A stretch of 64,000 nucleotides of DNA from Kineosporiaceae bacterium (GTDB taxonomy: Bacteria > Actinomycetota > Actinomycetes > Actinomycetales > Kineosporiaceae), in NCBI GenBank assembly GCA_016713225.1, contig JADJPO010000001.1, positions 434,001 to 498,000 on the forward strand, read 5' to 3'. Positions 17,920 to 26,233 of this stretch are shown here, piece after piece; the first letter of the stretch is position 1, and each line of letters begins with the position of its first letter. Under the pieces are notes generated by a model that searched no databases, was not told the DNA's origin, and was given only the letters and a program-made list of their open reading frames with translations. The position numbers were made by a program, and so were the translations under genes.

Positions 17920-18951
17920 ATGGCGCGACGCTTCGTGGTGATGACGAACGTGGCCGCCGGCATGGCCGGCCTTCCTGTCCTGGGCGCGACGCAGCTTCGA
18001 GCTCTCGTGCCGATGACCGCTGCCATCGTCGCGCTGGAGGCGGCGCTCTACGACGGGACGGCCCCTGGGGCCACCCCGGCGCGCACCTCGGTGCTGACCC
18101 AGGCCGGGCAGCTGTTGCTGATGCCGGCCGCCACGTCGCGGTTCGTCGGGATCAAGCTGGTGACCATCGCGCCGGACAACCCGGCCATCGGCCGCCCGCG
18201 GATTCAGGGGGTCTACGTCTTGATGGACGCCGTCGGGCTGAGCCCGGTGGCCATCGTGGACGGCGTGGCGCTCACCTCGCTGCGCACCCCGGCCACCTCG
18301 GCGGTGGCCATTCGTCGGTTGGCCGTCAAGGGCGCCGTCCGGCTGGTCGTCATCGGCACCGGACCGCAGGGATACGGCCACGTCGAGGCCGTGCAGGCGG
18401 TCCGGCCGGTGTCGCACCTGACCGTCGTCGGCCGCGATCGGCAGCGCGCCGAGGCGATGGCCGGCTGGGCGGCCGGGCAGGGGCTGATCGTCGAGGTCGT
18501 GGCGGGCGCGGATCTGGCCGACGGGCTGGAGGAGCCGGTGCGTGCGGCGGACGTCGTGGTGTGTGCCACCACGGCTCAGGATCCGGTGATCCGTGGCGAG
18601 TGGCTGAGGGACGAGGCCGTGGTGGTCGCCGTCGGCAGCCACGAACCCGATGCTCGTGAGGTGGACTCCACCACCGTGCTGCGCTCGTTGGTGGTGGTCG
18701 AGACGCGCGAGACCGCATTGCGCGAGGCCGGTGACCTGCTGATCCCGATCCGGGACGGCGAGTGCGGCCCCGACATCATCACGGGTGATCTGGCCCAACT
18801 GGTCAAGGAGCACCTCAAGCTGGACGATCCCCGTCCGCGACTGTTCAAGGGCTGTGGTGAGGCCTGGCAGGACCTGGTCGTCGCGTCTGCCGCTTATGAC
18901 CGGATGGAGTCGTCGCACACCCCGCCCTTCGGCACTCGCACCGGCTGGTAG
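17920..18951 (+). CDS. ornithine cyclodeaminase / mu-crystallin family protein
   Basis: A 343-residue NAD(P)-binding protein. The family pattern is clear: LVPMTAAIVALEAAL near the N-terminus, LTSLRTPATSAVAIRRLA in the substrate-binding part, VVIGTGPQGYGHVEAVQAVRP as the Rossmann loop, VVCATTAQDPVI, and VAVGSHEPDAREVD. Members include ornithine cyclodeaminase, alanine dehydrogenase, ketimine reductases and pyrroline-2-carboxylate reductase, and these cannot be told apart here. Given the hydroxyproline cluster 6.6 kb upstream, a pyrroline-2-carboxylate reductase role is conceivable but unsupported by direct linkage. The start is uncertain: ATG 17920, 17941 and 17962 are all possible, and the conserved part begins near the last. 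Confidence 0.82.
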   Translation: MARRFVVMTNVAAGMAGLPVLGATQLRALVPMTAAIVALEAALYDGTAPGATPARTSVLTQAGQLLLMPAATSRFVGIKLVTIAPDNPAIGRPRIQGVYVLMDAVGLSPVAIVDGVALTSLRTPATSAVAIRRLAVKGAVRLVVIGTGPQGYGHVEAVQAVRPVSHLTVVGRDRQRAEAMAGWAAGQGLIVEVVAGADLADGLEEPVRAADVVVCATTAQDPVIRGEWLRDEAVVVAVGSHEPDAREVDSTTVLRSLVVVETRETALREAGDLLIPIRDGECGPDIITGDLAQLVKEHLKLDDPRPRLFKGCGEAWQDLVVASAAYDRMESSHTPPFGTRTGW

Positions 18952-19023
18952 CCGTATCCTGCGGGTGACCTGCTGGGGCAGGTGGCCGTGCCGTGAGCTG
19001 ACGACCGATCAGGGGGTCGAACG

Positions 19024-20223
19024 ATGACGACCACAGACGTGTCCCCGCGTCTGTGCCTGTCCTGCCGCGCCGAGTTGGGCGCGAAGGCCCTGTTCTGCAC
19101 CGCCTGCGGCACAGCAGTCCCTCGTGAGCAGCGGGAGAAGGCCGAGGCATCGCGTCCGGTCGGCTGGTGGGCCACCCCTGCTGCACCGGCCACCCCCGCC
19201 GCTGAGCCGGTGACGCGCGAGGAGCCGGCCCCGGCCGCTGCACCGAGCGCGAAGCCGGCTCTGGCGCCGGTGCCTGAACCCGAGCCCGAGCCAGAGCCCG
19301 AACCGAAGCCAGAGTCGGAGCCCGAACCGGAGCCGGAGCCGGAACCCGAGCCGGAGCCGGAGCCGGAACCCGAACCCGAGCCGGAGCCCGAACCGGAGCC
19401 GGAACCCGAACCCGAACCCGAGCCGGAACCGGACCCCGAGTCGGAACCCGAACCCGAGCCGGTCCTGAAGCTCGCTCCAGAGGTGACGTCCCCGCCGGCA
19501 GTGGAGCCGGAGCCGGTCGTGACGCCCCTCGACCTGAGGCCGACCTCCGAGGCCCCCTCGGCACTCCACCCGTCGTCGTCCCCGCAGCCGCGATCACGCC
19601 GCCGGCCGATCGTGATCGCCGCGGTGGTGGTGGGGGCGCTGGCCGGCCTCGCCCTGGTCTTCTGGCCGGGGGCGGGCCGATTGCGCGAGGTGGCCACGCA
19701 GACCGATGTGCGACAGGCGGCTGTCACGGCGTGGCGCGACGGCAACGCCGCCTGGGCCCGCGGCGACATCGCGGCGGTCTGCGACCACTACGACGGCATC
19801 GGTCGCGACGGTATGTGGGCAACGCGAGAGATCTGCGTGGAGTCCGAGCAGCAGGGGTACGACACGGCGACCGAGCAGCGCAAGCAGGTGCTGCGCGACA
19901 TGTCGGTGGCCGCCGACCGCACCGAGTCGATCGACGCCGACACCGTGGTCATCTGGTTCCGCGACGTGACAGCGGGTGGCAGCAGGCCTGAGTACTTCAC
20001 GGTCGACGATCTCGCCGTGATGCACCGGGCCGACACCAGGTGGAGGCTGGTCGGTGCCAGGTATCGAGGTGTGGTCGTCGGCAACGTCCCGCAGTCCGTC
20101 AGCAGTCGGCCGACCAGTGCGATCTCCACCTCGCCCTCACCGTCCCCCGTCGGCCCGTCGCCGAGTTCCTCCCCGAACACCTCGGCGATCACGCGTCCTG
20201 CCCCCACCGCCTCGGCATCCTGA
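19024..20223 (+). CDS. zinc-ribbon membrane protein with long Glu-Pro repeat
   Basis: A 399-residue protein of unusual design. Residues 11-28 form a zinc ribbon (Cys11, Cys14, Cys25, Cys28). Residues ~84-149 are almost entirely Glu-Pro dipeptides, an extended, stiff, acidic rod. A single transmembrane helix follows the basic stretch RSRRR near residue 195 (PIVIAAVVVGALAGLALVF). The C-terminal ~150 residues look like a small NTF2-like domain (AVTAWRDGNAAWARGDIAAVCDHY ... VIWFRD ... WRLVGARY), probably outside the membrane, ending in a Ser/Pro-rich tail. So the zinc ribbon and rod would be cytoplasmic. Function unknown. ATG 19024 with AGGGGG upstream. Confidence 0.75.
   Translation: MTTTDVSPRLCLSCRAELGAKALFCTACGTAVPREQREKAEASRPVGWWATPAAPATPAAEPVTREEPAPAAAPSAKPALAPVPEPEPEPEPEPKPESEPEPEPEPEPEPEPEPEPEPEPEPEPEPEPEPEPEPEPDPESEPEPEPVLKLAPEVTSPPAVEPEPVVTPLDLRPTSEAPSALHPSSSPQPRSRRRPIVIAAVVVGALAGLALVFWPGAGRLREVATQTDVRQAAVTAWRDGNAAWARGDIAAVCDHYDGIGRDGMWATREICVESEQQGYDTATEQRKQVLRDMSVAADRTESIDADTVVIWFRDVTAGGSRPEYFTVDDLAVMHRADTRWRLVGARYRGVVVGNVPQSVSSRPTSAISTSPSPSPVGPSPSSSPNTSAITRPAPTASAS
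19273..19470 (+). repeat. hexanucleotide repeat encoding (Glu-Pro)n
   Basis: About 30 copies of GAGCC(C/G/A)GA(A/G)CC(C/G)-type hexamers, with synonymous variation between copies. The variation suggests selection on the protein repeat rather than simple DNA slippage. The opposite strand reads open as Gly-Ser repeats, which I regard as a by-product. Confidence 0.85.
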
Positions 20224-20267
20224 CCGCGCCATAGCCGTTGGCTACGTATTGCAGGCGATCGAACGCA

Positions 20268-20273
20268 TAGAGT
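20268..20273 (+). promoter_or_regulatory. candidate -10 element of a leaderless promoter
   Basis: TAGAGT followed by six bases and the ATG at 20280. No ribosome binding site lies between them. Confidence 0.45.
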
Positions 20274-20279
20274 GACCTC

Positions 20280-20843
20280 ATGCGCGTGGATCATTCGACC
20301 GGGGTTGTGCTGCCCGTGGTAGCCGCCTCGTTGATGGGTGCCGGGTCGGTGCTGGCCTTCGGTCTGATCGCCAGTCCGGGCAACGCCGAGGTGCGCTCGG
20401 CCGAGCCGGCGGCGCAGGCCGCTCCCGTGCTCGCGGCGTCCACCGCTCCGCCCCCGATCACCCTGACCGGACCGGTCGGGACCGCCGGGACCGGGCGCGC
20501 CGTCCTCGCTGCCGAGCCGGTTCGCCACCCCCGCGCGCAGCGGCCGACAGGGCGCGACCCCCGCACCGCGTCCGCGCGGCCGGTCCAGACCCACCAGACC
20601 GTCCAGACCCACCAGACCGACCAGGCAGCGCCGTTCGTGCCGGCCGAGAATGTGCCGCCGGCCAGGATCGGACCGCCGCCGGTCACCCTGGTGCGTGAGC
20701 TGAGCCGCAGCGGGCGGCTGGTCACCGTTCGGATCATCGACCCGGCGCTCGCGACCCCTCGGACGCCGGCCCGCCCGGCCGCACGCCGCTCGGCTCCCGT
20801 TCCGGCACCGACCTCGTGGCGGCGCGGTGCCGTGGGCGGCTGA
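20280..20843 (+). CDS. small exported or membrane-anchored protein, unknown function
   Basis: A 187-residue protein with an N-terminal hydrophobic segment (VVLPVVAASLMGAGSVLAFGLIA, residues ~9-31) that could be a signal peptide or anchor. The rest is rich in Pro, Ala, Thr and Arg, with QTHQT repeats near residues 101-115 encoded by an 18-base DNA duplication. A short more ordered part, RIGPPPVTLVRELSRSGRLVTVRIIDP, is near the C-terminus. No family recognised. A leaderless -10 element precedes the ATG. Codon use is as in neighbouring genes, so it is probably real. Confidence 0.55.
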   Translation: MRVDHSTGVVLPVVAASLMGAGSVLAFGLIASPGNAEVRSAEPAAQAAPVLAASTAPPPITLTGPVGTAGTGRAVLAAEPVRHPRAQRPTGRDPRTASARPVQTHQTVQTHQTDQAAPFVPAENVPPARIGPPPVTLVRELSRSGRLVTVRIIDPALATPRTPARPAARRSAPVPAPTSWRRGAVGG

Positions 20844-21022
20844 GGTTCGCCGAACGCCCGCTCCGGCGTCTTCTGCGCGAACGCCCTCGATCTGTATCGT
20901 GGCAGCACGCTGCGACGAAGCGTGCAGCGTGCGGTGTTCGGCCTCCTCACCCGGCAGGCAGGCGCCGGTCCGGCCGAGCCGACAGCGGAGACCCCGACTG
21001 CGGTCCGACGAAGGAGCGCACG

Positions 21023-22180
21023 ATGAACGATGCTGAGTCCCCGCGGGGCGATACCGCCCCGCACACCATGGCCTCCGGTGGCGAGGCGATCGACTTCGTC
21101 CAGCTGTTGACCCCGGACGGCGCCCGCAAGCGTCCGGCCGAGTACCCCCTCGATGTGGACGCCGAAACGTTGCGCGGCTTCTACCGCGACCTGGTCCTGC
21201 TGCGCAGGTTCGATACCGAGGCCACGGCCCTGCAGCGCCACGGTGAACTCGGCCTCTGGGCGCCGCTGCTCGGTCAGGAGGCGGCGCAGATCGGGGCCGG
21301 CCGAGCCATGGCGGCCCAGGACTTCGCGTTCCCCACCTTCCGCGAGCACGGTCTGGCCTGGTGCCGAGGCATCGAACCGGCGCAGATCCTCGAACTGTTC
21401 CGCGGGGTGAGTCTGGGCGGGTGGAACCCGACCGAACACAACCTGCACCTGTACTCCATCGTCATCGGCACCCAGGTGCTGCACGCGGCCGGCTACGCGA
21501 TGGGCATCCAACGGGACGGCAACGTGGGCACCGGCGATCCGGAGCGGGACACCGCAGTGCTGGCCTGTTTCGGGGACGGTGCGACCTCGCAGGGCGACGT
21601 CAGCGAGGCGTTCGTGTTCGCCAGTGTGTTCAACCTGCCGGTGGTCTTCTTCTGCCAGAACAACCAGTTCGCCATCTCGGAGCCGAATCAGCGCCAGACC
21701 CGGATCCCGCTGTACCGCAGGGCATCCGGCTTCGGCTTCCCCGGGATCCGGGTCGACGGCAACGACGTGCTGGCGGTGTACGCCGTCACCCGTGCGGCCC
21801 TCGATCGGGCGCGCCGCGGCGAGGGGCCGACCTTCATCGAGGCCTACACCTACCGGATGGGCGCGCACACGACGTCCGATGATCCGAGCCGATACCGGCC
21901 GACGGGCGAACTCGAACACTGGCAGCAACTCGATCCGATCGACCGGTTGGTCGAATACCTGCTGCTCACCGGAACCGGCGATGAACGCTGGTTCGCCGAG
22001 GTGGCGGCCGAGGCCGATGCGCTCGGTGTCAGGGTGCGAGAGGCCTGTCGCACGATCCCCGACCCGTTGCCGCAGAGCATGTTCGATCATGTCTACGCCG
22101 AACCGCACGCCCAGGTCGAGGCCGAGCGGGCCTGGTTCCGGCAGTACCACCGTTCGTTCGAGGCGGGTGCGTCGGCATGA
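21023..22180 (+). CDS. bkdA: branched-chain 2-oxoacid dehydrogenase E1 alpha subunit
   Basis: A 385-residue thiamine-diphosphate-dependent E1 alpha. The cofactor motif is GDGATSQGDVSEAF followed 25 residues later by CQNNQFAIS, and RMGAHTTSDDPSRYR is the conserved phosphorylation-loop region. With the E1 beta from 22177 it decarboxylates branched-chain 2-oxoacids and transfers the acyl group to E2. ATG 21023 with AAGGAG six bases upstream. First gene of a three-gene operon; the 179 bases before it hold a possible TATCGT -10 at 20895 but nothing else I can name. Pyruvate dehydrogenase is the alternative substrate class; overall resemblance is to Streptomyces-type Bkd. Confidence 0.88.
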   Translation: MNDAESPRGDTAPHTMASGGEAIDFVQLLTPDGARKRPAEYPLDVDAETLRGFYRDLVLLRRFDTEATALQRHGELGLWAPLLGQEAAQIGAGRAMAAQDFAFPTFREHGLAWCRGIEPAQILELFRGVSLGGWNPTEHNLHLYSIVIGTQVLHAAGYAMGIQRDGNVGTGDPERDTAVLACFGDGATSQGDVSEAFVFASVFNLPVVFFCQNNQFAISEPNQRQTRIPLYRRASGFGFPGIRVDGNDVLAVYAVTRAALDRARRGEGPTFIEAYTYRMGAHTTSDDPSRYRPTGELEHWQQLDPIDRLVEYLLLTGTGDERWFAEVAAEADALGVRVREACRTIPDPLPQSMFDHVYAEPHAQVEAERAWFRQYHRSFEAGASA

Positions 22181-23184
22181 CACCCGACAACACCTCTCAG
22201 AACGACTCCGGCGTGACGCTCACCATGGCGAAGGCGATCAATGCCGGTCTGCGCCGGGCCATGGAGCAGGATCCGAAGGTACTCGTCATGGGCGAGGACG
22301 TCGGTGCCCTCGGCGGGGTCTTCCGGGTCACCGACGAGCTGGCCAAGGACTTCGGGGACGACCGGGTGATCGACACCCCGTTGGCCGAGTCCGGAATCGT
22401 GGGCACTGCCATCGGTTTGGCGATGCGCGGCTATCGCCCGGTGTGTGAGATCCAGTTCGACGGGTTCATCTACCCGGCGTTCGATCAACTGGTCTCTCAG
22501 CTGGCCAAGATGCACTACCGCACCGGGGGCACGGTGCGGATGCCGGTCGTCGTCCGGGTGCCGTACGGCGGCGGGATCGGCGCGGTGGAGCATCACAGCG
22601 AGAGCCCGGAAGCGTACTTCGCCCACACCGCGGGGCTGCGCGTGGTCACCTGCGCAACGCCGCAGGACGCCTACTGGATGATCCAACAGGCGATCACCAG
22701 TGATGACCCGGTGCTCTTCTTCGAGCCCAAGCGTCGTTACTGGGAGAAGGGATCCGTCGACCTCGAGGCACCCTCGGTCGGGTTGCACCAAGCCAGGGTG
22801 GTCCGGCCGGGCAGCCGCCTGACCATCGCCGCGTACGGCCCGATGGTGCGTACCGTCCTGGATGCCGCCCAGGTGGCCGAGCAGGAGGGTGTCTCGATCG
22901 AGGTGGTCGACCTGCGCAGCCTGTCGCCGCTCGACCTACCCACCCTGGTGGCCTCCGTCGAACGCACCCGACGGCTGATCGTCGTGCACGAGGCCTCGAC
23001 CTTCCTGGGGATGAGTGCCGAGATCGCCGCGCGCATCTCGGAGAGCTGCTTCTACCACCTCGAGGCGCCCGTGCTGCGGGTCGGGGGATTCCACACCCCC
23101 TACCCCGCGTCGCGGGTCGAAGAGGACTACCTGCCGGACGTCGACCGCGTCCTGGACGCCGTCGATCGCGCTCTGGCCCACTGA
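22177..23184 (+). CDS. bkdB: branched-chain 2-oxoacid dehydrogenase E1 beta subunit
   Basis: A 335-residue transketolase-like E1 beta. Conserved stretches include MGEDVGALGGVFRVT, DTPLAESGIVGTAIGLAMRGYRP, EIQFDGFIYPAFDQLVSQLAK and HHSESPEAYFAHTAGL. It forms the alpha2beta2 E1 with the preceding gene product. The start overlaps the E1 alpha stop (ATGA at 22177-22180), so translation is coupled. The C-terminal transketolase domain runs from about residue 205 and ends VGGFHTPYPASRVEEDYLPDVDRVL. Confidence 0.92.
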   Translation: MTPDNTSQNDSGVTLTMAKAINAGLRRAMEQDPKVLVMGEDVGALGGVFRVTDELAKDFGDDRVIDTPLAESGIVGTAIGLAMRGYRPVCEIQFDGFIYPAFDQLVSQLAKMHYRTGGTVRMPVVVRVPYGGGIGAVEHHSESPEAYFAHTAGLRVVTCATPQDAYWMIQQAITSDDPVLFFEPKRRYWEKGSVDLEAPSVGLHQARVVRPGSRLTIAAYGPMVRTVLDAAQVAEQEGVSIEVVDLRSLSPLDLPTLVASVERTRRLIVVHEASTFLGMSAEIAARISESCFYHLEAPVLRVGGFHTPYPASRVEEDYLPDVDRVLDAVDRALAH

Positions 23185-23212
23185 ATCACCCGTATCCGGA
23201 GAGGGTGCACTG

Positions 23213-24529
23213 ATGCTGAAGGAATTCCGACTCCCCGATGCGGGCGAAGGGCTCACCGAGGCCGACATCGTGACCTGGCGTGTGCAGCCCGGCGACACCG
23301 TGGCGGTCAACGACATCATCGTCGACATCGAGACGGCCAAGTCGGTCGTCGAGCTGCCCTGCCCGTATGCCGGGGTCGTCGCCGAGTTGCTGGTGGCCGA
23401 GGGCGACACCGTCCCCGTGGGAATGCCGATCATCCGACTGGACACCGGCGACGAAACCGATTCCGGCGCAACGGATGATGCTGGTGTTGTCGAACCGGAG
23501 CGCACCCCGATGCTGGTCGGCTACGGCCCGCGCGACGGGGCGGCCGTGCGGCGTCGCCGGGTGGCTGCAGTGGTCGAGGACCAGCCTGCCACCGAGATGG
23601 CGCCGGTTGTCGAGCTGCCGCCCGCGGCCGAGATCTCGCCGCAGGATGTGGTGGCCGGGTTGTTCCGTCCGCTGGCCAAACCGCCGGTGCGCAAGCTCGC
23701 TCGTGATCTCGGGGTCGATCTCAACACGGTGCCACCGACCGGCAAGGGCGGGGTGGTCACCCGCCAGGACGTCGAGGCTGCCGCCGATCGAGCCGCGGCC
23801 CCGACCCTGGCGGCAGCGGAACGTGTTGCGCTGCATCGCGAGACGCGCGTGCCGGTCCGCGGGGTGCGCAAGCTGACGGCCCAGGCCATGGTGACGAGTG
23901 CGTTCACCGCTCCCCACGTCACCGAGTGGGTGCAGGTCGACATGACCCGCACCGTGAAGTTGCTGGGTCGATTGCGCCACAGTCCGGAGTTCGCGGGAGT
24001 GCGGCTGACCCCGTTGGTGATGGTGGCGCGGGCGCTGCTGGTCGCCGTCCGGCGTAACCCCGGGATCAACGCGACCTGGGACGCCGAGACCGACGAGATC
24101 GTCACCAAGCACTACGTGAACCTGGGGATCGCGGCGGCGACCCCTCGGGGGCTGTTGGTGCCCGTCATCCCGGACGCCGACTCGTTGGGCCTGCGTGAAC
24201 TGGCGCAGGCGATCTCGGTCCTGGCCAAGACCGCCCGCGACGGTCGGACCCAGCCCGCCGAGATGGCCGGCGGCACTGTCACGATCACCAATGTCGGGGT
24301 GTTCGGTGTGGACGGCGGTACCCCGATCCTGCCGCCGGGTCAGTCGGCGATCCTCGCCGTGGGTCAGGTGGCTGCCCGTCCCTGGGTGCACAAGGGAAGG
24401 GTCCAGCCCCGTCAAGTCACCACGCTGTCGCTGAGTTTCGACCACCGCATCGTGGACGGCGAGCTCGGTAGCCGAGTGCTCGCCGACACCGCCGCCATCC
24501 TCAACGACCCCGGCACCGCCCTCGTCTGA
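23213..24529 (+). CDS. bkdC: dihydrolipoamide acyltransferase, E2 of the branched-chain 2-oxoacid dehydrogenase complex
   Basis: A 438-residue E2 with one lipoyl domain (lipoylated Lys43 in DIETAKSVVELP), a peripheral-subunit-binding domain near residues 155-190 (PVRKLARDLGVDLNTVPPTG), and a catalytic acyltransferase domain ending in SLSFDHRIVDGE with the His-Asp catalytic pair. ATG 23213 with GGAGAGGG 7 bases upstream. Last gene of the operon; no E3 (lipoamide dehydrogenase) is encoded next to it, so E3 must come from elsewhere. Confidence 0.92.
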   Translation: MLKEFRLPDAGEGLTEADIVTWRVQPGDTVAVNDIIVDIETAKSVVELPCPYAGVVAELLVAEGDTVPVGMPIIRLDTGDETDSGATDDAGVVEPERTPMLVGYGPRDGAAVRRRRVAAVVEDQPATEMAPVVELPPAAEISPQDVVAGLFRPLAKPPVRKLARDLGVDLNTVPPTGKGGVVTRQDVEAAADRAAAPTLAAAERVALHRETRVPVRGVRKLTAQAMVTSAFTAPHVTEWVQVDMTRTVKLLGRLRHSPEFAGVRLTPLVMVARALLVAVRRNPGINATWDAETDEIVTKHYVNLGIAAATPRGLLVPVIPDADSLGLRELAQAISVLAKTARDGRTQPAEMAGGTVTITNVGVFGVDGGTPILPPGQSAILAVGQVAARPWVHKGRVQPRQVTTLSLSFDHRIVDGELGSRVLADTAAILNDPGTALV

Positions 24530-24614
24530 TGGTGATCATGAAATCCGTGCACACCGTCTGACAATGCGCTCACCCGGAGCCCACGGCGCGAATGGTCCTG
24601 CTTCCCCTGTCGGA

Positions 24615-24634
24615 CCTCCACGTCGACGTGGAGG
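24615..24634. terminator. palindrome between convergent genes, possible bidirectional terminator
   Basis: A perfect 20-base palindrome (CCTCCACGTC and its complement) lies between the convergent E2 and hipA genes. A stem of about 8 pairs could form in either transcript. There is no U-tract, which is common for actinobacterial terminators; a protein-binding site is the alternative. Confidence 0.45.
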
Positions 24635-24645
24635 CGGCCCGAACG

Positions 24646-25869
24646 TCAGCCGGACGCCGTCCGATGGCGCTGTCGCATGACCCGGGCGACGTCACGGCAC
24701 ACCGTGTCGGAGAACGGGAGTGAGCCAGCTGCCCAATCGTCGGCGATCGTGGAGGTCGCGACCAGGAGCCGATCGAGGATCGTGGTGGCGGCCGCTTCGC
24801 GCAGGCCGAGATCGGCCCCCAAGGCGAGAAGCCGCCGCCGTGACAGGCCGTGGACCCTGCCGTCGACGCTCAGGGCGAGAATGTGATCGCCGTACGGCAA
24901 GGTGCACGGGATGTCGTAGGCAGGAGCGACCCGCCACTCGCCGGACGGATCGACGAGCACCGAGAGGTTCTTGGCGTGGAGGTCGCCATTGCCGGTGAGC
25001 CACGCGAAGCACGCCTGGCGGTAGAGATCACGCGCTGCGACGGGGCGGGCTGCGCAGAGGTTGGTCAGGGCCGAAGCCACGTCCTCGAAGCTCACGGCGT
25101 ACTTGTCGGCGGGATATCGGCCGAGCACCTGCGCGCCGTCCTCGACGTGCAGTGGGTGCGTGGTGCCATCGGGTCGGGGGAGCCGGTCGAACCGTCGGAT
25201 CAACAGACCGGGCCGCCCGGTCGCGTCGTGAACCACCTCGGCGTCCACCACGGGCAGCCCCGCAGCATGGGCCTGCCGAAGCATGTAGGCCTCGTTGAGC
25301 ACGACGTGTGGGTACTCGGGGGGGTCGACCTTCAGGATGAATCGCTCCCCGGCCCGGGCCAACGGGAGGGAGATCATTCCGGCCGAGGCCTTGTGCTGGA
25401 TGCCCGCCAGGGCGACGGGATCGACGATCCCCGCGGCGTCGAGGACGCGGCTGAACTCGATCTCGTCCCAGGCCTTCGTGACGGTGACCAGTGGTGAGGG
25501 CATCGTGGGGGAGTCTGCGTGCGGAACGATCTGGGCATCGCCCACGGTGTCGCTGCCGACGGCGATGAGGAGTGAGAGATCGTCGTCCGCCGAGGTCTTG
25601 ACGGCCTGACGCAGGGCGTTCAGGCGGCGGCCCTCGGGCAGTAGCCCGGCGAAGAACGGCGGCACGGCACCCGCCATGGTGACCACGGGGTCGCGAACCA
25701 AAGGCAGCGTGCTGGCTACGGGCGTTCCGGCGCCGATCAGATGGTCCTCGGTGTATCTGAACTCCACCCCGGAGGGAAGCCGATCGAGCGTGGCCGCCCA
25801 TCGCCGACCGACGTAGACATCGGCTCGGGTGACGCGGCGAGGATCCAGGCCACGCAGGTCCAGGCTCAT
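24646..25869 (-). CDS. hipA: HipA-family serine/threonine kinase toxin
   Basis: A 407-residue HipA. The N-terminal domain starts near residue 17 (ADVYVGRRWAATLDRL). The kinase part shows GIQHKASAGM (the loop equivalent to the autophosphorylated Ser150 region of E. coli HipA), FILKVDPPEYPHVVLNEAYMLRQA, the catalytic segment LTGNGDLHAKNLSVL and APAYDIPCTLP for metal binding. HipA kinases phosphorylate aminoacyl-tRNA synthetases and slow growth. The ATG overlaps the hipB stop (25866-25869). All catalytic segments are present, so it is probably active. Confidence 0.9.
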   Translation of the reverse strand: MSLDLRGLDPRRVTRADVYVGRRWAATLDRLPSGVEFRYTEDHLIGAGTPVASTLPLVRDPVVTMAGAVPPFFAGLLPEGRRLNALRQAVKTSADDDLSLLIAVGSDTVGDAQIVPHADSPTMPSPLVTVTKAWDEIEFSRVLDAAGIVDPVALAGIQHKASAGMISLPLARAGERFILKVDPPEYPHVVLNEAYMLRQAHAAGLPVVDAEVVHDATGRPGLLIRRFDRLPRPDGTTHPLHVEDGAQVLGRYPADKYAVSFEDVASALTNLCAARPVAARDLYRQACFAWLTGNGDLHAKNLSVLVDPSGEWRVAPAYDIPCTLPYGDHILALSVDGRVHGLSRRRLLALGADLGLREAAATTILDRLLVATSTIADDWAAGSLPFSDTVCRDVARVMRQRHRTASG

Positions 25870-26072
25870 GGCGTCCTCAGCTGGGTACGCAACTCCAGGC
25901 CGAGCACCTCGAGCAGGGCGATCACCTTGTCGAGTCTGACGGTGGGTTTACCGTGTTCGAGGGCGCGGATGAAGCGAATCGACACCCCGGCCAGATCGGC
26001 GAGGTCGGCCTGGGTGAGCGCGAGTGTCTCTCGGCGAACCCTGAGTTCTGAACCAAGGCTGGACGCAGACAT
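25866..26072 (-). CDS. hipB: HipB-family antitoxin/repressor
   Basis: A 68-residue Cro/CI-type DNA-binding protein (LTQADLADLAGVSIRFIRALEHGK as the helix-turn-helix). It should bind HipA and repress the hipBA operon. ATG 26072 is preferred, with GAGAGG 7 bases upstream; a TTG at 26087 is unlikely. Its stop overlaps the hipA start. Three identical 16-base palindromes lie upstream (26090, 26151, 26211), the nearest about 18 bases before the start codon, and are the obvious operator sites. Confidence 0.9.
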   Translation of the reverse strand: MSASSLGSELRVRRETLALTQADLADLAGVSIRFIRALEHGKPTVRLDKVIALLEVLGLELRTQLRTP

Positions 26073-26089
26073 CTGGGCACCTCTCAATG

Positions 26090-26105
26090 CGGCACGATCG
26101 TGCCG
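26090..26105. promoter_or_regulatory. hip operator 1
   Basis: Perfect 16-base palindrome CGGCACGATCGTGCCG, nearest to the hipB start. It shares about 30 bases of almost identical context with operator 3. Confidence 0.8.
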
Positions 26106-26144
26106 ATTGGTGTCAACGATAGGACCTCAGCGCCATGTGGTCCA

Positions 26145-26172
26145 GAGTATCGGCACGATCGTGCCGATACTC
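26145..26172. promoter_or_regulatory. hip operator 2 (extended palindrome)
   Basis: The same 16-base core at 26151-26166, here extended by six more symmetric bases on each side (GAGTAT and ATACTC) to a perfect 28-base palindrome. Its core starts 61 bases from operator 1 and 60 bases from operator 3. Confidence 0.8.
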
Positions 26173-26210
26173 ATGAGGAATCGCCTCGGATGAACTCAGG
26201 ATCAGCAATG

Positions 26211-26226
26211 CGGCACGATCGTGCCG
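26211..26226. promoter_or_regulatory. hip operator 3
   Basis: A third identical CGGCACGATCGTGCCG, eight bases from the stop codon of the upstream co-directional gene at 26234. Flanks (AATGC before and GGTGTCA shortly after) match those of operator 1. Confidence 0.8.
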
Positions 26227-26233
26227 CTCGGTG

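Noticed and set aside
18894..19769. Minus-strand frame with long Gly-Ser repeats opposite the Glu-Pro gene
   Set aside because: It is the mirror of the GAGCCG-type hexamer repeats. The plus-strand frame has a zinc ribbon, a membrane helix and a folded domain; the minus-strand frame has no domain and no plausible start context.
26090..26226. Three regularly spaced repeats as a CRISPR array
   Set aside because: Repeats are 16-base perfect palindromes with conserved flanks in two of three, no cas genes nearby, and they sit at the hipBA promoter; operators explain them better.
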